Position numbers and translations under genes: made by a program. From positions 1,922,001 through 1,986,000 of the forward strand of contig NC_063017.1 in assembly GCF_020509005.1 (NCBI RefSeq): a stretch of DNA of 64,000 nucleotides, in the 5' to 3' direction. Position 1 is the stretch's first letter; every line of letters begins with the position of its first letter. Shown piece after piece: positions 44,234-53,401 of this stretch. The stretch is from Fulvia fulva (lineage: Eukaryota; Ascomycota; Dothideomycetes; Mycosphaerellales; Mycosphaerellaceae). The notes beneath the pieces are model-generated. The model saw only the letters and a list, made by a program, of their open reading frames with translations. It made no database searches and was not told the DNA's origin.

Positions 44234-47200
44234 ATGTCGTATCGAGGAGGATACAGAGGTCCGGCAGACAGATCGCGCTCACCACCACGCTTCGCTGACC
44301 GGAGATCATCTATCGCGAGCGCATTCGACACTCGACATCCAGGACCCTCGCGCAGCAACGGCAACGATGCGCCGAGGGGCCCCAGATCTCAATTTGATGG
44401 TCCTCCCGTGAGGGGCCCACCTCCGGGCGGACTTGCCGCCGGAGGCCCACCACGAACACTTCGCGATGCACCACCATTAGGAAGCTCCGATCGTGCGCGT
44501 CCTTTCAGAGAACGAGACTATCCAGAACGTCGAGAGCGATCGCCACCTCCAGTATTACCACGCGACAGGTCGCCGCCAAGGAAGTTCAATGAGGCACGCG
44601 ACTTTCCACCACGCGATATAGACGTCAGAAGTGCACGCAGGTCTTCGCGCGATGGTCCACCTTCGGCTGGCTCCAACTACTCTGATAACGCCCCGTTTGC
44701 ATCTGCGCCGACTTTCCGAGGAGGTTTCAGAGGCAAGGCCCGTGGGGACTTCTTTGATCGCGGGAGCAGCCGAGGAGGTCGGCGAAACATTGATGATCGA
44801 GGCGACTGGTTCGGACGGCGGGAGCGTAGTCCGCCACCCAGATTCGGGCGAGACCTTTCTCGAGATGGACGCGAACCTGAGCGCAGGGATGACAGGAGAT
44901 TCGAGCGACGTGACGATGAGCGTCGAGGCGAATGGCTTGACAGAGAACGGGAAGTGGATCGGACGCGGCGAGACCTACCTCCAGGCAGATTGGAGTCGAG
45001 GGGGTCCGCCGACTCTATGCCCACTACGAACACAACCTATCCAGCTCCTGCGGCGCCCCCGATCAACCCAGAGCGGCTCGCCATCATCGAGAGCTCGGGG
45101 GCGGACACGTCTATGAGGAGACCATCCTCATCGCAACTTACACAACCAAAGCGGGACCCACCACCAGAGACACCGTCGTACCTCAATGGACGCGCAGAGA
45201 CGACAGCGAATCGCTACGGCTCTCGTGGCTCGTCGCCACCAACACAAGCGCCTCCTGTGCCAGCTTTCAGTTTCTCCATTGCGCCGACATCAAGTAACCA
45301 AGGCCCTCCCACAGCTAAAGTATCAACAGAGCCAAGATCTTCAACGACTGCTGATGCTCCTGTGTCAGAGTCACATCCAGCACCAGAAGAGCGACCTGCG
45401 CCGCCAGCAAACGCACCCACAGCGCCGAAAGCAGCACCTGTTGCACCGAAGGCCCACCATGCGAGCCCACCGCCGTCTGCTCCGAAGGCCCCTCGTGCTC
45501 TTGAACTGGATGCTACAATACCTCCTAGCAACCGGTTGCAAGGTGTTCGGTCGATGGAAAGCCTGCCTCCATCGACTGCGCATCACGCGCCTATGGCACA
45601 GCACCCGGGAGCGTCTCGCCAAGCCTTGCCACATCTGTCGCAGACAACATCACCGAATGTTCCTTCTGCGTCGCGATTCCCGGAATTTGCAGCACCCACA
45701 GCTCCAAAAGCGATAAGGCCGCCTACTCAGACGCCAGTCTCCCCGTGCCCACCATTCACATCTCCTCGAACTGAGGCAGGTGACTTCCAAGGCACGCAAG
45801 CAGTTCAAAGGAGCCAAACCCCGCCACCGTCTGCACCTTCAGGGCCCCGCAAGCGTTCGTTTAGTGTGTCGCCAAAGGTTCCGGCTTCGAGCATACCTAC
45901 AGCACCGAAGGCAATCAGGGCCCCGCCAGTCGCACCCAGGACGGGAGATCGTCCAATACCTCCGATAGCTAGGTCACTTGACAGGCAAGGTACACTGCCT
46001 CCGTTCGCTCCTTCTGGGCCACGAAGTCATCAGTGGAACCAATGGCGAAGACCTGGTCCTGCGGTGTATGGGGAGAAGCTTGGTCCAGCCATCCCAGCTA
46101 AGCGAGATTCGAATGGAGAGGAGAAAGATGGGAAACACTCTTCGAATGGACCTTACCCATACATGGAGAATCGAGCAGCACTGAATGGTACTGCAGCCAA
46201 AGGCGAGGAGCAGGAACTCCAGCGGTCTACTGCGTCGGAGTCAGCTGCGCAGCCTGTTGACCGCATGAATATCGACCACGAGCCATCACGCCGTAGACCA
46301 GGACACGCAGATGGCCAGTCCGCAGCTCAAACCCATCAGTCATTCTTTGGTAAGACCATGGACAAGTCGTCCGAAGACGAGATAGCTTCATCCAGTGATG
46401 ACGACGAACTCGACGACGAGGAAGATGCGACTCTTCTGGAAGCCAAGCATGCTCGCAAGGAAAGAGAACTTAGAGGCCAAATGGTCGATCTGAGTACGCG
46501 AGACTATCGGGCGACATCACCTCTGGAGTCAATTGCACGTCTTGCGCGTCTGTCTGTGAAGGATATCGAACGGCACAATAGCCAGTGTGAAGACGAGATG
46601 GACGTAGATGAGACTAACCCAGAATCCGCCTACAGAGCTCAGCCAGTGATCCAGACCTCGGAAAGCGATGACGGTCCCGATGTGGTTACGCCACAAGGGG
46701 AACAAAATGCTCTTGTCCATGTTCGAGAGCAAGATGACGCTGTTAGGGAGGTTCGACGAGTCAAGAGACCTACTCCAGAAGCAATAGCACTGCCGTACCT
46801 CCTTAAAGGGGAAGACGTCCGTCCTCTTCACGAGATAGAGGCTGTCCAGGATAACATCCGAGTACTGGATTCGTCCGTAACGGACATCGAAGCCGTTTTG
46901 GAGGACGACTTCCAGGCGGAATGCGATGTTCGTGAAGACGCCGAGGCAGACTTCGAGGCATACTACAAGCAATGGCGAGAAGAGTGCGAGGATTTTGACC
47001 GTGAGAAGGAGGAACTAGAGAAGCTCGAGCGTCAAGCATCTCTTGAACCTGGTCCAGAAGTAGACACCCTGGTTGCGGCACCTCTGGACCCGATCGCCCA
47101 GAGCAGACGACTACTCAAGCACAGTAGCGAGTATGAACTGGAGCTGGTGCTCAAACAGTCCGAGGAAACCGCACGCATAGAGCAGGAAAAGCTCGACAGA

Positions 47201-50200
47201 GAGGCGAAGAAGGTCCAGGCAGACATGGAGAAAGAAGCTCGCTTGCCGGATCAAGAGACTGAAGAAGCGATTGCTCGGTTGACTATCGTTGATGCTAACC
47301 GTTTGCGAGACCCCGAAGCACTCACGCTTGTCTTCTCCTACGAGCCTCCGGCGGACACCTTCACAGAGGATGAGCAGCAGTTGTTCATCGCCGCCTTCAA
47401 GGACACACCAAAGAAATGGGGCGAGATCGCATCTCTACTTCCAGGCAAGACTTACAAAGATTGCATCCACCATTACTACGCGAACAAATGGGACAATCGA
47501 TTCCGGGATACCAAAGGCAAGAAGTTCCGTGGCGGTCGACGCGGCCGAGGTGGCAAAGCATCTCGACCCTCGAGAGGATCAGCTCTTATGGCAGACCTTA
47601 ACAGGAATGAGGATCTTGGTCAAGCAAATGATCAGACGACCGGCCGTCCTAAACGTGCAGCTGCGCCGACGACATTTGGCGAAAGGGAAGTTGAAGCAAA
47701 GGGCCCACTGGCCACACAATCGCCCGCCAAGAAGATGGGACCAGGAGGAAAAGATGCCACTACCGAAGCTGGCGAGAAGCCTGTCAAAAAGCAGCGTCGC
47801 GCTCCAGGTGAAGCAAAACCAGGCAGAAAGGCCAAGTCTCAACTTGCGTCTCTGGCTGCTGCACCGTCGATGTCGCCAAACAAGCCTTTCATTCAGAGTG
47901 AACAGGCTCGTGAGCAGAATCTACGGGATGCGCAACTCCTGGCCGGCCTGCAAGCAGGCTCTCACGGTATGATCATGCCAGAACATTCAATGGTCTTCAG
48001 CCAGCACCACGAAGCGTATATGCCAGAAGAGACAGATCGTTTGAAAGCTGCGGCGCCAGCAGCCAAGCAAAGTGCATCAAGCTATTGGTCCGTTCCTGAG
48101 CAGACAGATTTCTTCAAGTATATTGCACATTTTGGTACTGACTTTGCGGCAATCGCTAGTCATATGGGTACAAAGACGCAGACCATGATTAAGAATCATT
48201 ATCAGCGTCAGATCGATGGAGGCCGTGCGGACCTGGGAGACTCCGCGAACAATGCAGATGCCCGGCGCGAACGAGGAGAGGACATAGGCCCACCCCCAAC
48301 GCCAACGCCTAATGTCAAACGCAAATACGAAAATCCTCAATCTGGCGGTACACCACGTGCACTAGCACCGCAGACCGAAGCAATGGACATTGATGAGCCA
48401 CTGCAAGGCCCGCCATCATCGATATCTAAGCATGCATCGCCTCCTGGTTCCCAATTCCAAACGAAGCCGCGATTCCCGACTTCAGCACAGAGCACGCCCA
48501 TACCTGCGCAGCGAGTAGTGCCAAGCCCGCTGCCAACAGTGTCAACACCAGTCGTTAACAACATGCCACCCCATCGAGGTCAGCATAGCGCATTGCAGCA
48601 TCCAGAAGGCTCACGCTTGGCGAGAATGATGGACTCAGGCCCAGTTCGCGAACCCCGACCAAGCTTTGCATCTGCGTCTGGCTTTCGTGGACAACCTGAA
48701 TCCGATCATGTTCCATTGCCGCCACGTAGTCAGCCTCCTCCTGGACCAGTTCGCACTCCATCCAACCCTGCCGATCCGCAGTACATAACCAACCTGCAGA
48801 AGGAGCAGGAGAGGGCCATGCAACTACAACACCAACAGGAGCAACAAATGCGTCAGCCACAACACATGATGTTACCACATACTCACGGCTCTCCAGCCAG
48901 TCAGCCTCTCATTACACCTGTCATGGATCGCAAGCCGATGCTCGAAGAGCGTGTTCCAACCCCACCCCGATCAACGTTCCCGCCAAGTGGTGCTTCACGA
49001 GCGTCAATTTTCGCACCTATGGGCATGAACCCGATGACGACGCCTGGCGGCATGTTCCCCTCGCGAGGTTCATACAACTCGTCAACGCCCAAGTATGAGG
49101 TGTCCAGACCAGGTTCTGTGACGACATCAGCCTCGCTACAGCCACCACCAGCTCAGATTCCCGCACCCATCGCTACGCCAGCGCCAGTCGCAACACCCGC
49201 GCCAGAGCCCCCAAAGCGCTCCAACGTGATGTCTCTTTTGAATTCCGAGCCCGAGGAGACAAACCATGCCCCCAAGCGCGACAGTCTGCCATCTGTACCA
49301 GCAAGAATCGCATCGCCGGCACCATCCACGTTCCCGCCCACGTCAGCCCCACAGCAGATGTCTAATCTATCCTCGCGAAGGGAGCAATTCGGCCAACCAT
49401 CGATGCCACACTCGCAGTTTCATCGGCCTTCTCTTGGACAACATGGTTCATCAACGCCAAATGCAACGCCAGCGTCACTCAAACAGGAAACGTCTCAAGG
49501 AAGCGCCTCTTCGATACAGCAGCCGCCGAAGCACGAATGGCCACCTCGTGTACTCGGACCTGGGAATCATGCAAGCCCCCCTCACCCAGCTCCGCTGGAC
49601 AGGGAGCCGCGACCACCATTTTACCAGCCGCATCGGAGCATGATGAGCCATTTGGGTCCACAGCGCGTGAATCCCTCACCTCCGCCATCGCAGCATTCAA
49701 GGACATCGTCTCTATCAGGGCAGCAACAAGGAGTACCTCCTCGCGAGCAGAGACCTGGAATTAGCGGCCCACCTCCTGGCGGACCTCATCCATCGACTCA
49801 AAGCTTACATTCGAATCCGTATGCCAATCAACAGCAGTTTCCTCCATTTTCGCAAGCTCCTGCTCAGGCTCAGAATCGCGCTCATCACTCGCACAACAAC
49901 TCGCTCACAGAAGTGGGAGCTGGACTGCAGCGTGTGCATGGCAGTGGTCGTGAGGAGCATTTCAGACGTGAAGAAGAGGTCAGAATACAGCGTGAGCGTG
50001 ACGAACAGCAGGCGCGGTACGAGGCCATCTCGCGTGAGCGCTCCCGGCAGGAAGAAGCCCAACGACGAGAGGCGTTCCATGCTCAGCGATATCAAGAACA
50101 CGAAATGGAGCGCCAGCGCCAGCAGCAGCAGCAGCAGCAGCAAGCATACCCAAGAGGTCCAATGCAATCTCAGCCGCTTGGACCGCCGAGCTACAGCTCG

Positions 50201-50482
50201 CCATTTGGTGCGCCTCGAGTGGGCCACGGTGGTATTAGAGAACAGTCGCAAAGAGAGGTCGAGACTCTGGTTGCGCAGCAGGCACAGGAGCGTCGCATGA
50301 TGGAAGATCATGAGCGGCGCCGGCAACAAGAGCATCAACAGATGCCGCCGCAACCTTTCATAGATCGAAGAGAGACGCCAGCGGATCCATATCGGAGAAG
50401 GCCCGAGGATGCGATGTTCCCGTCGGGACGCAATACTCCCTATGGCGGACCATATTCGCAGCCACCGCCTCCGCGGAGGTAG
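44234..50482 (+). CDS. SNT1: SANT-domain co-repressor, Snt1/NCoR-like
   Basis: A single 2,082-residue exon. Snt1 is the scaffold of the Set3 histone deacetylase complex, the fungal counterpart of NCoR/SMRT. The first 200 residues are Arg/Ser/Gly/Pro-rich (RGGYRGPADRSRSPPR), then a long Pro/Ala-rich disordered stretch. A conserved charged helical region is at about 850-1000 (LLKGEDVRPLHEIE, DFQAECDVREDAEADF). SANT 1 is at about 1042-1092 (FTEDEQQLFIAAFKDTPKKW ... CIHHYYANKWD) and SANT 2 at about 1283-1330 (SYWSVPEQTDFFKYIAHFG ... IKNHYQRQ). The C-terminal third is Pro/Gln/Ser-rich with a poly-Gln run at about 1962-1970 and Arg/Glu/Gln-rich helices near the end. The double SANT spacing is the family signature. 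Nuclear; chromatin repression is inferred from the family. Confidence 0.9.
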   Translation: MSYRGGYRGPADRSRSPPRFADRRSSIASAFDTRHPGPSRSNGNDAPRGPRSQFDGPPVRGPPPGGLAAGGPPRTLRDAPPLGSSDRARPFRERDYPERRERSPPPVLPRDRSPPRKFNEARDFPPRDIDVRSARRSSRDGPPSAGSNYSDNAPFASAPTFRGGFRGKARGDFFDRGSSRGGRRNIDDRGDWFGRRERSPPPRFGRDLSRDGREPERRDDRRFERRDDERRGEWLDREREVDRTRRDLPPGRLESRGSADSMPTTNTTYPAPAAPPINPERLAIIESSGADTSMRRPSSSQLTQPKRDPPPETPSYLNGRAETTANRYGSRGSSPPTQAPPVPAFSFSIAPTSSNQGPPTAKVSTEPRSSTTADAPVSESHPAPEERPAPPANAPTAPKAAPVAPKAHHASPPPSAPKAPRALELDATIPPSNRLQGVRSMESLPPSTAHHAPMAQHPGASRQALPHLSQTTSPNVPSASRFPEFAAPTAPKAIRPPTQTPVSPCPPFTSPRTEAGDFQGTQAVQRSQTPPPSAPSGPRKRSFSVSPKVPASSIPTAPKAIRAPPVAPRTGDRPIPPIARSLDRQGTLPPFAPSGPRSHQWNQWRRPGPAVYGEKLGPAIPAKRDSNGEEKDGKHSSNGPYPYMENRAALNGTAAKGEEQELQRSTASESAAQPVDRMNIDHEPSRRRPGHADGQSAAQTHQSFFGKTMDKSSEDEIASSSDDDELDDEEDATLLEAKHARKERELRGQMVDLSTRDYRATSPLESIARLARLSVKDIERHNSQCEDEMDVDETNPESAYRAQPVIQTSESDDGPDVVTPQGEQNALVHVREQDDAVREVRRVKRPTPEAIALPYLLKGEDVRPLHEIEAVQDNIRVLDSSVTDIEAVLEDDFQAECDVREDAEADFEAYYKQWREECEDFDREKEELEKLERQASLEPGPEVDTLVAAPLDPIAQSRRLLKHSSEYELELVLKQSEETARIEQEKLDREAKKVQADMEKEARLPDQETEEAIARLTIVDANRLRDPEALTLVFSYEPPADTFTEDEQQLFIAAFKDTPKKWGEIASLLPGKTYKDCIHHYYANKWDNRFRDTKGKKFRGGRRGRGGKASRPSRGSALMADLNRNEDLGQANDQTTGRPKRAAAPTTFGEREVEAKGPLATQSPAKKMGPGGKDATTEAGEKPVKKQRRAPGEAKPGRKAKSQLASLAAAPSMSPNKPFIQSEQAREQNLRDAQLLAGLQAGSHGMIMPEHSMVFSQHHEAYMPEETDRLKAAAPAAKQSASSYWSVPEQTDFFKYIAHFGTDFAAIASHMGTKTQTMIKNHYQRQIDGGRADLGDSANNADARRERGEDIGPPPTPTPNVKRKYENPQSGGTPRALAPQTEAMDIDEPLQGPPSSISKHASPPGSQFQTKPRFPTSAQSTPIPAQRVVPSPLPTVSTPVVNNMPPHRGQHSALQHPEGSRLARMMDSGPVREPRPSFASASGFRGQPESDHVPLPPRSQPPPGPVRTPSNPADPQYITNLQKEQERAMQLQHQQEQQMRQPQHMMLPHTHGSPASQPLITPVMDRKPMLEERVPTPPRSTFPPSGASRASIFAPMGMNPMTTPGGMFPSRGSYNSSTPKYEVSRPGSVTTSASLQPPPAQIPAPIATPAPVATPAPEPPKRSNVMSLLNSEPEETNHAPKRDSLPSVPARIASPAPSTFPPTSAPQQMSNLSSRREQFGQPSMPHSQFHRPSLGQHGSSTPNATPASLKQETSQGSASSIQQPPKHEWPPRVLGPGNHASPPHPAPLDREPRPPFYQPHRSMMSHLGPQRVNPSPPPSQHSRTSSLSGQQQGVPPREQRPGISGPPPGGPHPSTQSLHSNPYANQQQFPPFSQAPAQAQNRAHHSHNNSLTEVGAGLQRVHGSGREEHFRREEEVRIQRERDEQQARYEAISRERSRQEEAQRREAFHAQRYQEHEMERQRQQQQQQQQAYPRGPMQSQPLGPPSYSSPFGAPRVGHGGIREQSQREVETLVAQQAQERRMMEDHERRRQQEHQQMPPQPFIDRRETPADPYRRRPEDAMFPSGRNTPYGGPYSQPPPPRR

Positions 50483-51337
50483 AAATTTTGTGTGTATAGT
50501 GGCAGCGCATTGGATATCCTCGTGCATGCGTGAAGTGTATGTAGCGATGCATAGATAGTCGACCCATTCATATTTGAGATGCATTGCCGTCATTTCTATC
50601 TCGCCCGCGCTGGTGTTGTCCTTCTTACTGTCAAATCTGTTGCCCAGGTACCCACAGCTTTGAAGGTGCCGTGGTGGAATAGCGACAGTAACCTGTGCGG
50701 AGTGCTGCGAGTACCTCGGACAACTTGCTGCTAAGTCAAAGCCTCCAAAGCGTTCTGGCGGTAAGAGAAGTCGTAAGTAGGCAGCAAACACATCACGACT
50801 CCAAGATGTTGAAGCAATACAACAAAATCCAGCAGTTCTCGAGGGGTATTAGATCGTTCATCGACACGGCAGCAGAACAGGGGATCGCTCGATTTTGTAA
50901 CGAGTTAGGTAGATTCCTTACGATCGTATTCTAGCAGTTTGCATTGTTCTCAACGATGCTCCTCGCACCACTCGACGAAGACTTTGTCAATGATGTCGGG
51001 TTTCGACTGCCCAAACCTCTCCGGTTCTGTGTTCGCGGATCTGCTTGCCCGGAAGCTTATAATGACTGAGGCAATGTTGTGGTTATGGTGGAAAATTGTA
51101 AAGCTCACACGAGACCTTGCCTGCCGCCTTCTCATGCATGTGAGAATCAAGTGAAGTTCCACCTCTCATGTGAACCTCACCAGCCGCAGCTGCCTGTGTG
51201 AACATTCCTCACGTGTTATCCGCCCACCAGTGGCGGGCATATTTCTACCCCTTCCTCTTCCTCCTCTTCCCTCTTCCCTACTTCCAACCCACCAACTATC
51301 CCACAAACGACCACTCTCAACCAAACCACAACCAACC
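50483..51337. other. Intergenic, SNT1 3' side and next promoter
   Basis: Only short open frames with no recognisable similarity are seen. A pyrimidine-rich stretch of CTTCC units at about 51247-51285 lies 50-90 bases before the next start, as is common in fungal core promoters. Confidence 0.45.
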
Positions 51338-51911
51338 ATGCCCATGATCTGGGACGCCGCGGCTGATGCCAAACTCCTCTCCAAAATCTTCGAAATCTGC
51401 GAAGTCACAGTCGCCGAACCACAAAAGCAGCAGCTAGCCTCCATTATGGGTACGTCCACCTCCTCAATGCCAACACTTCGCCGCGTCAGCGCGTTGTGCT
51501 TTCTATGGCACTGAATCGCATCCTCCAGTGTCAAGAATACTAATCATGTGATTTCATCCAGGCTGCACACCAAAAGCCATCACCCACCGCATTGCCAAGA
51601 TCAAGAATGCCAATGGATCCAGCGGACCGGCTGAGGTGAAGAAGGGTGGTGGGGTCAAGAAGGTCTCCACGAAGGGTAAGGGGTCCAAGGGTCTGAAGCA
51701 GGTTGCTGGCGCTTCTGAGGATCAGGATGATGCGGAGGGTGAAGAGGATGGTGCTGGAGCTCTTACTCCGCCACCGAGCGGAAGGGGTAGTAAGAAGCGC
51801 AAGATTAAGGCGGAGCCGTCTGAAGATGGGGATGGGATTGAGATGGGGGAGGATATTGGAGAAGGTTTGAGGAAGGGTAGGGATGGGGCTGAGAGTGAGG
51901 ATGAGTTTTGA
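51338..51911 (+). CDS. Small conserved fungal protein with WDAAADAKLL...CTPKAI motif
   Basis: Exons 51338-51449 and 51562-51911 (intron 112 nt, GTACGT...CCAG) join through a split Gly codon to 153 residues. The N-terminal 60 residues (WDAAADAKLLSKIFEICEV ... LASIMG-CTPKAITHRIAKIK) form a helical, Myb/SANT-like segment that I recognise from many small ascomycete proteins of unknown role. The rest is low complexity: Lys/Gly-rich (GGGVKKVSTKGKGSKG), then acidic (EDQDDAEGEEDGAG), a basic patch KKRKIKAE that could be a nuclear localisation signal, and an acidic tail. A nuclear, DNA- or chromatin-binding role is likely but unproven. The start could also be the Met two codons later. Confidence 0.75.
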
Positions 51912-53401
51912 TGGTGGTGTGGTGCTGGAGGTGTGGGTGTGGATTCAGGGTGGGGTGAATATGCTGCTGCGATGCTTCGACTTGCTTTGAGGGTGCTGAG
52001 CTGCGGATGGGGTAAGCTTGGCTTCTAAACGGCACTACCTCCCATGTCTTCGAGCGAGCCTGCGTGTACTATCTTTCAGTCAGAAGCAGCTGTCCGCCGG
52101 ACACTTTCATGGCTTCTACAGTCCTTCCGATCCTCGATGGCTGTCAGCTCCAATGTCGCGACAATACGGATGCACCACAGTGCGAGTCTGTGATCGTAGT
52201 CGTGCCAAGATGGACGTTTGCTTGGGACTTGCTCATGCTTGCCAATGGCACAAGTGGGAAGGATGTGATGTTGCGCTTGTACCAGTCTATGACCAGTGTT
52301 TGCCTCACCAAACATGTCCTTGGACATTCTGGACTCGATCGAATTTCGATATACCGAGTGATCGGATGCTCAGGATGGTGGACATGGCTGTCTCCAACAA
52401 AGCTGTAAGCGGAACGCCTTGAAGTAGCCGAGCGGTGATGAGGCGGGACATGGGATGCAGCCCCTGAACGGCATGTAAGCGTGCGGCAATGCGTGACAGC
52501 TGCAGGAGGTGCATTTGGCCATGCGCTTCTCCGAGTCTATTGTGGCTGCGAGTGTGGTCGAGGAGCGCTGCTCCATGTTCGCGATATATAAAGGGCCCAC
52601 TGTTACACGCTACGGCATGCGGCCGCAGAAGCTTCCAAGGTCCGGGTGTCGGCAGAAGACCAAGCACAGTGTCCGTGTGTCAAACGTGTGAGGCAGTCTC
52701 GGAGGACACAAACAACGCGTGAAGGGTTACAGCGTGAATGTGAATGTGAATGTGGTATGGTACTATGTAGCTGTCACGGCTGTATGCTGCATTCTGTGCG
52801 AGGACAATGGCAGAGGCAGCACGACAGCACGACAGCACGACAGCACGACAGCACGACAGCACGACAGCACGACAGCACGACAGCACGACAGCACGACTCG
52901 TGGTGATTGCAGTAGTGAGTGGTGGTAGTGTACAGTGTACGTGCGTCTTGGGGAGCTCGAAGCTGTTTTGCACGCTCGCTGCACTGTGATTCGCCCGGAG
53001 CAGGCCGACCGAGTCTAACCAGGTTTGAACGTCGCGCATCATGCATGCTCAGGGACCGTGGAGAACAAGTTGACCTCTACATATCGCAAGCCAGCAAGCC
53101 AGCAAGCCTGCAAGCCCTCTCTCTGTTCTGCCAGACAATGTCGCCGGCTTGACGATATCACGGGCGCGCTGCAACACATTCCTTTGAAGCGCTTGTGTGT
53201 CTCGGTGTTTGTTAGCGCGGGCGTTGGTTGTGCTTGCAGTGAACACACAACCGCCATCACCGACTCTCCACGACGCCGGCCGCACGAGGATCGCTGAGAA
53301 GGGGGACATAGCATAATATTACACCACGCCGACAGACACACCACCACCACCGCCCCTACCTCCCACCACCCACCGCTCAAAGGCCACCGCGCCCAGCAGC
53401 C
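51912..53401. other. Intergenic, myosin V upstream region
   Basis: Several overlapping open stretches on both strands (for example 52018-52422 and 53039-53707) show no similarity I recognise and conflict with each other. A TATA-like GCGATATATAAAGG lies at 52580-52593. An 8-bp minisatellite is at 52819-52897. The last 150 bases are CCACC/CACAC-rich, as in a leader. Confidence 0.45.
52819..52897. repeat. 8-bp minisatellite (GCACGACA)n
   Basis: About ten perfect tandem copies, 79 bp. The unit is not a multiple of three, so every frame reads as a 24-bp cycle (Ser-Thr-Thr-Ala-Arg-Gln-His-Asp on the plus strand). This creates false open frames on both strands. It lies about 500 bp upstream of the myosin start. 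Confidence 0.95.

Noticed and set aside
49805..50791. 328-codon minus-strand frame antisense to the end of SNT1
   Set aside because: It mirrors the Gln/Arg/Pro-rich codons of SNT1; the Leu/Arg-rich product has no family resemblance.
52819..52897. CRISPR-like array
   Set aside because: A continuous 8-bp tandem repeat with no spacers, in a eukaryotic genome.
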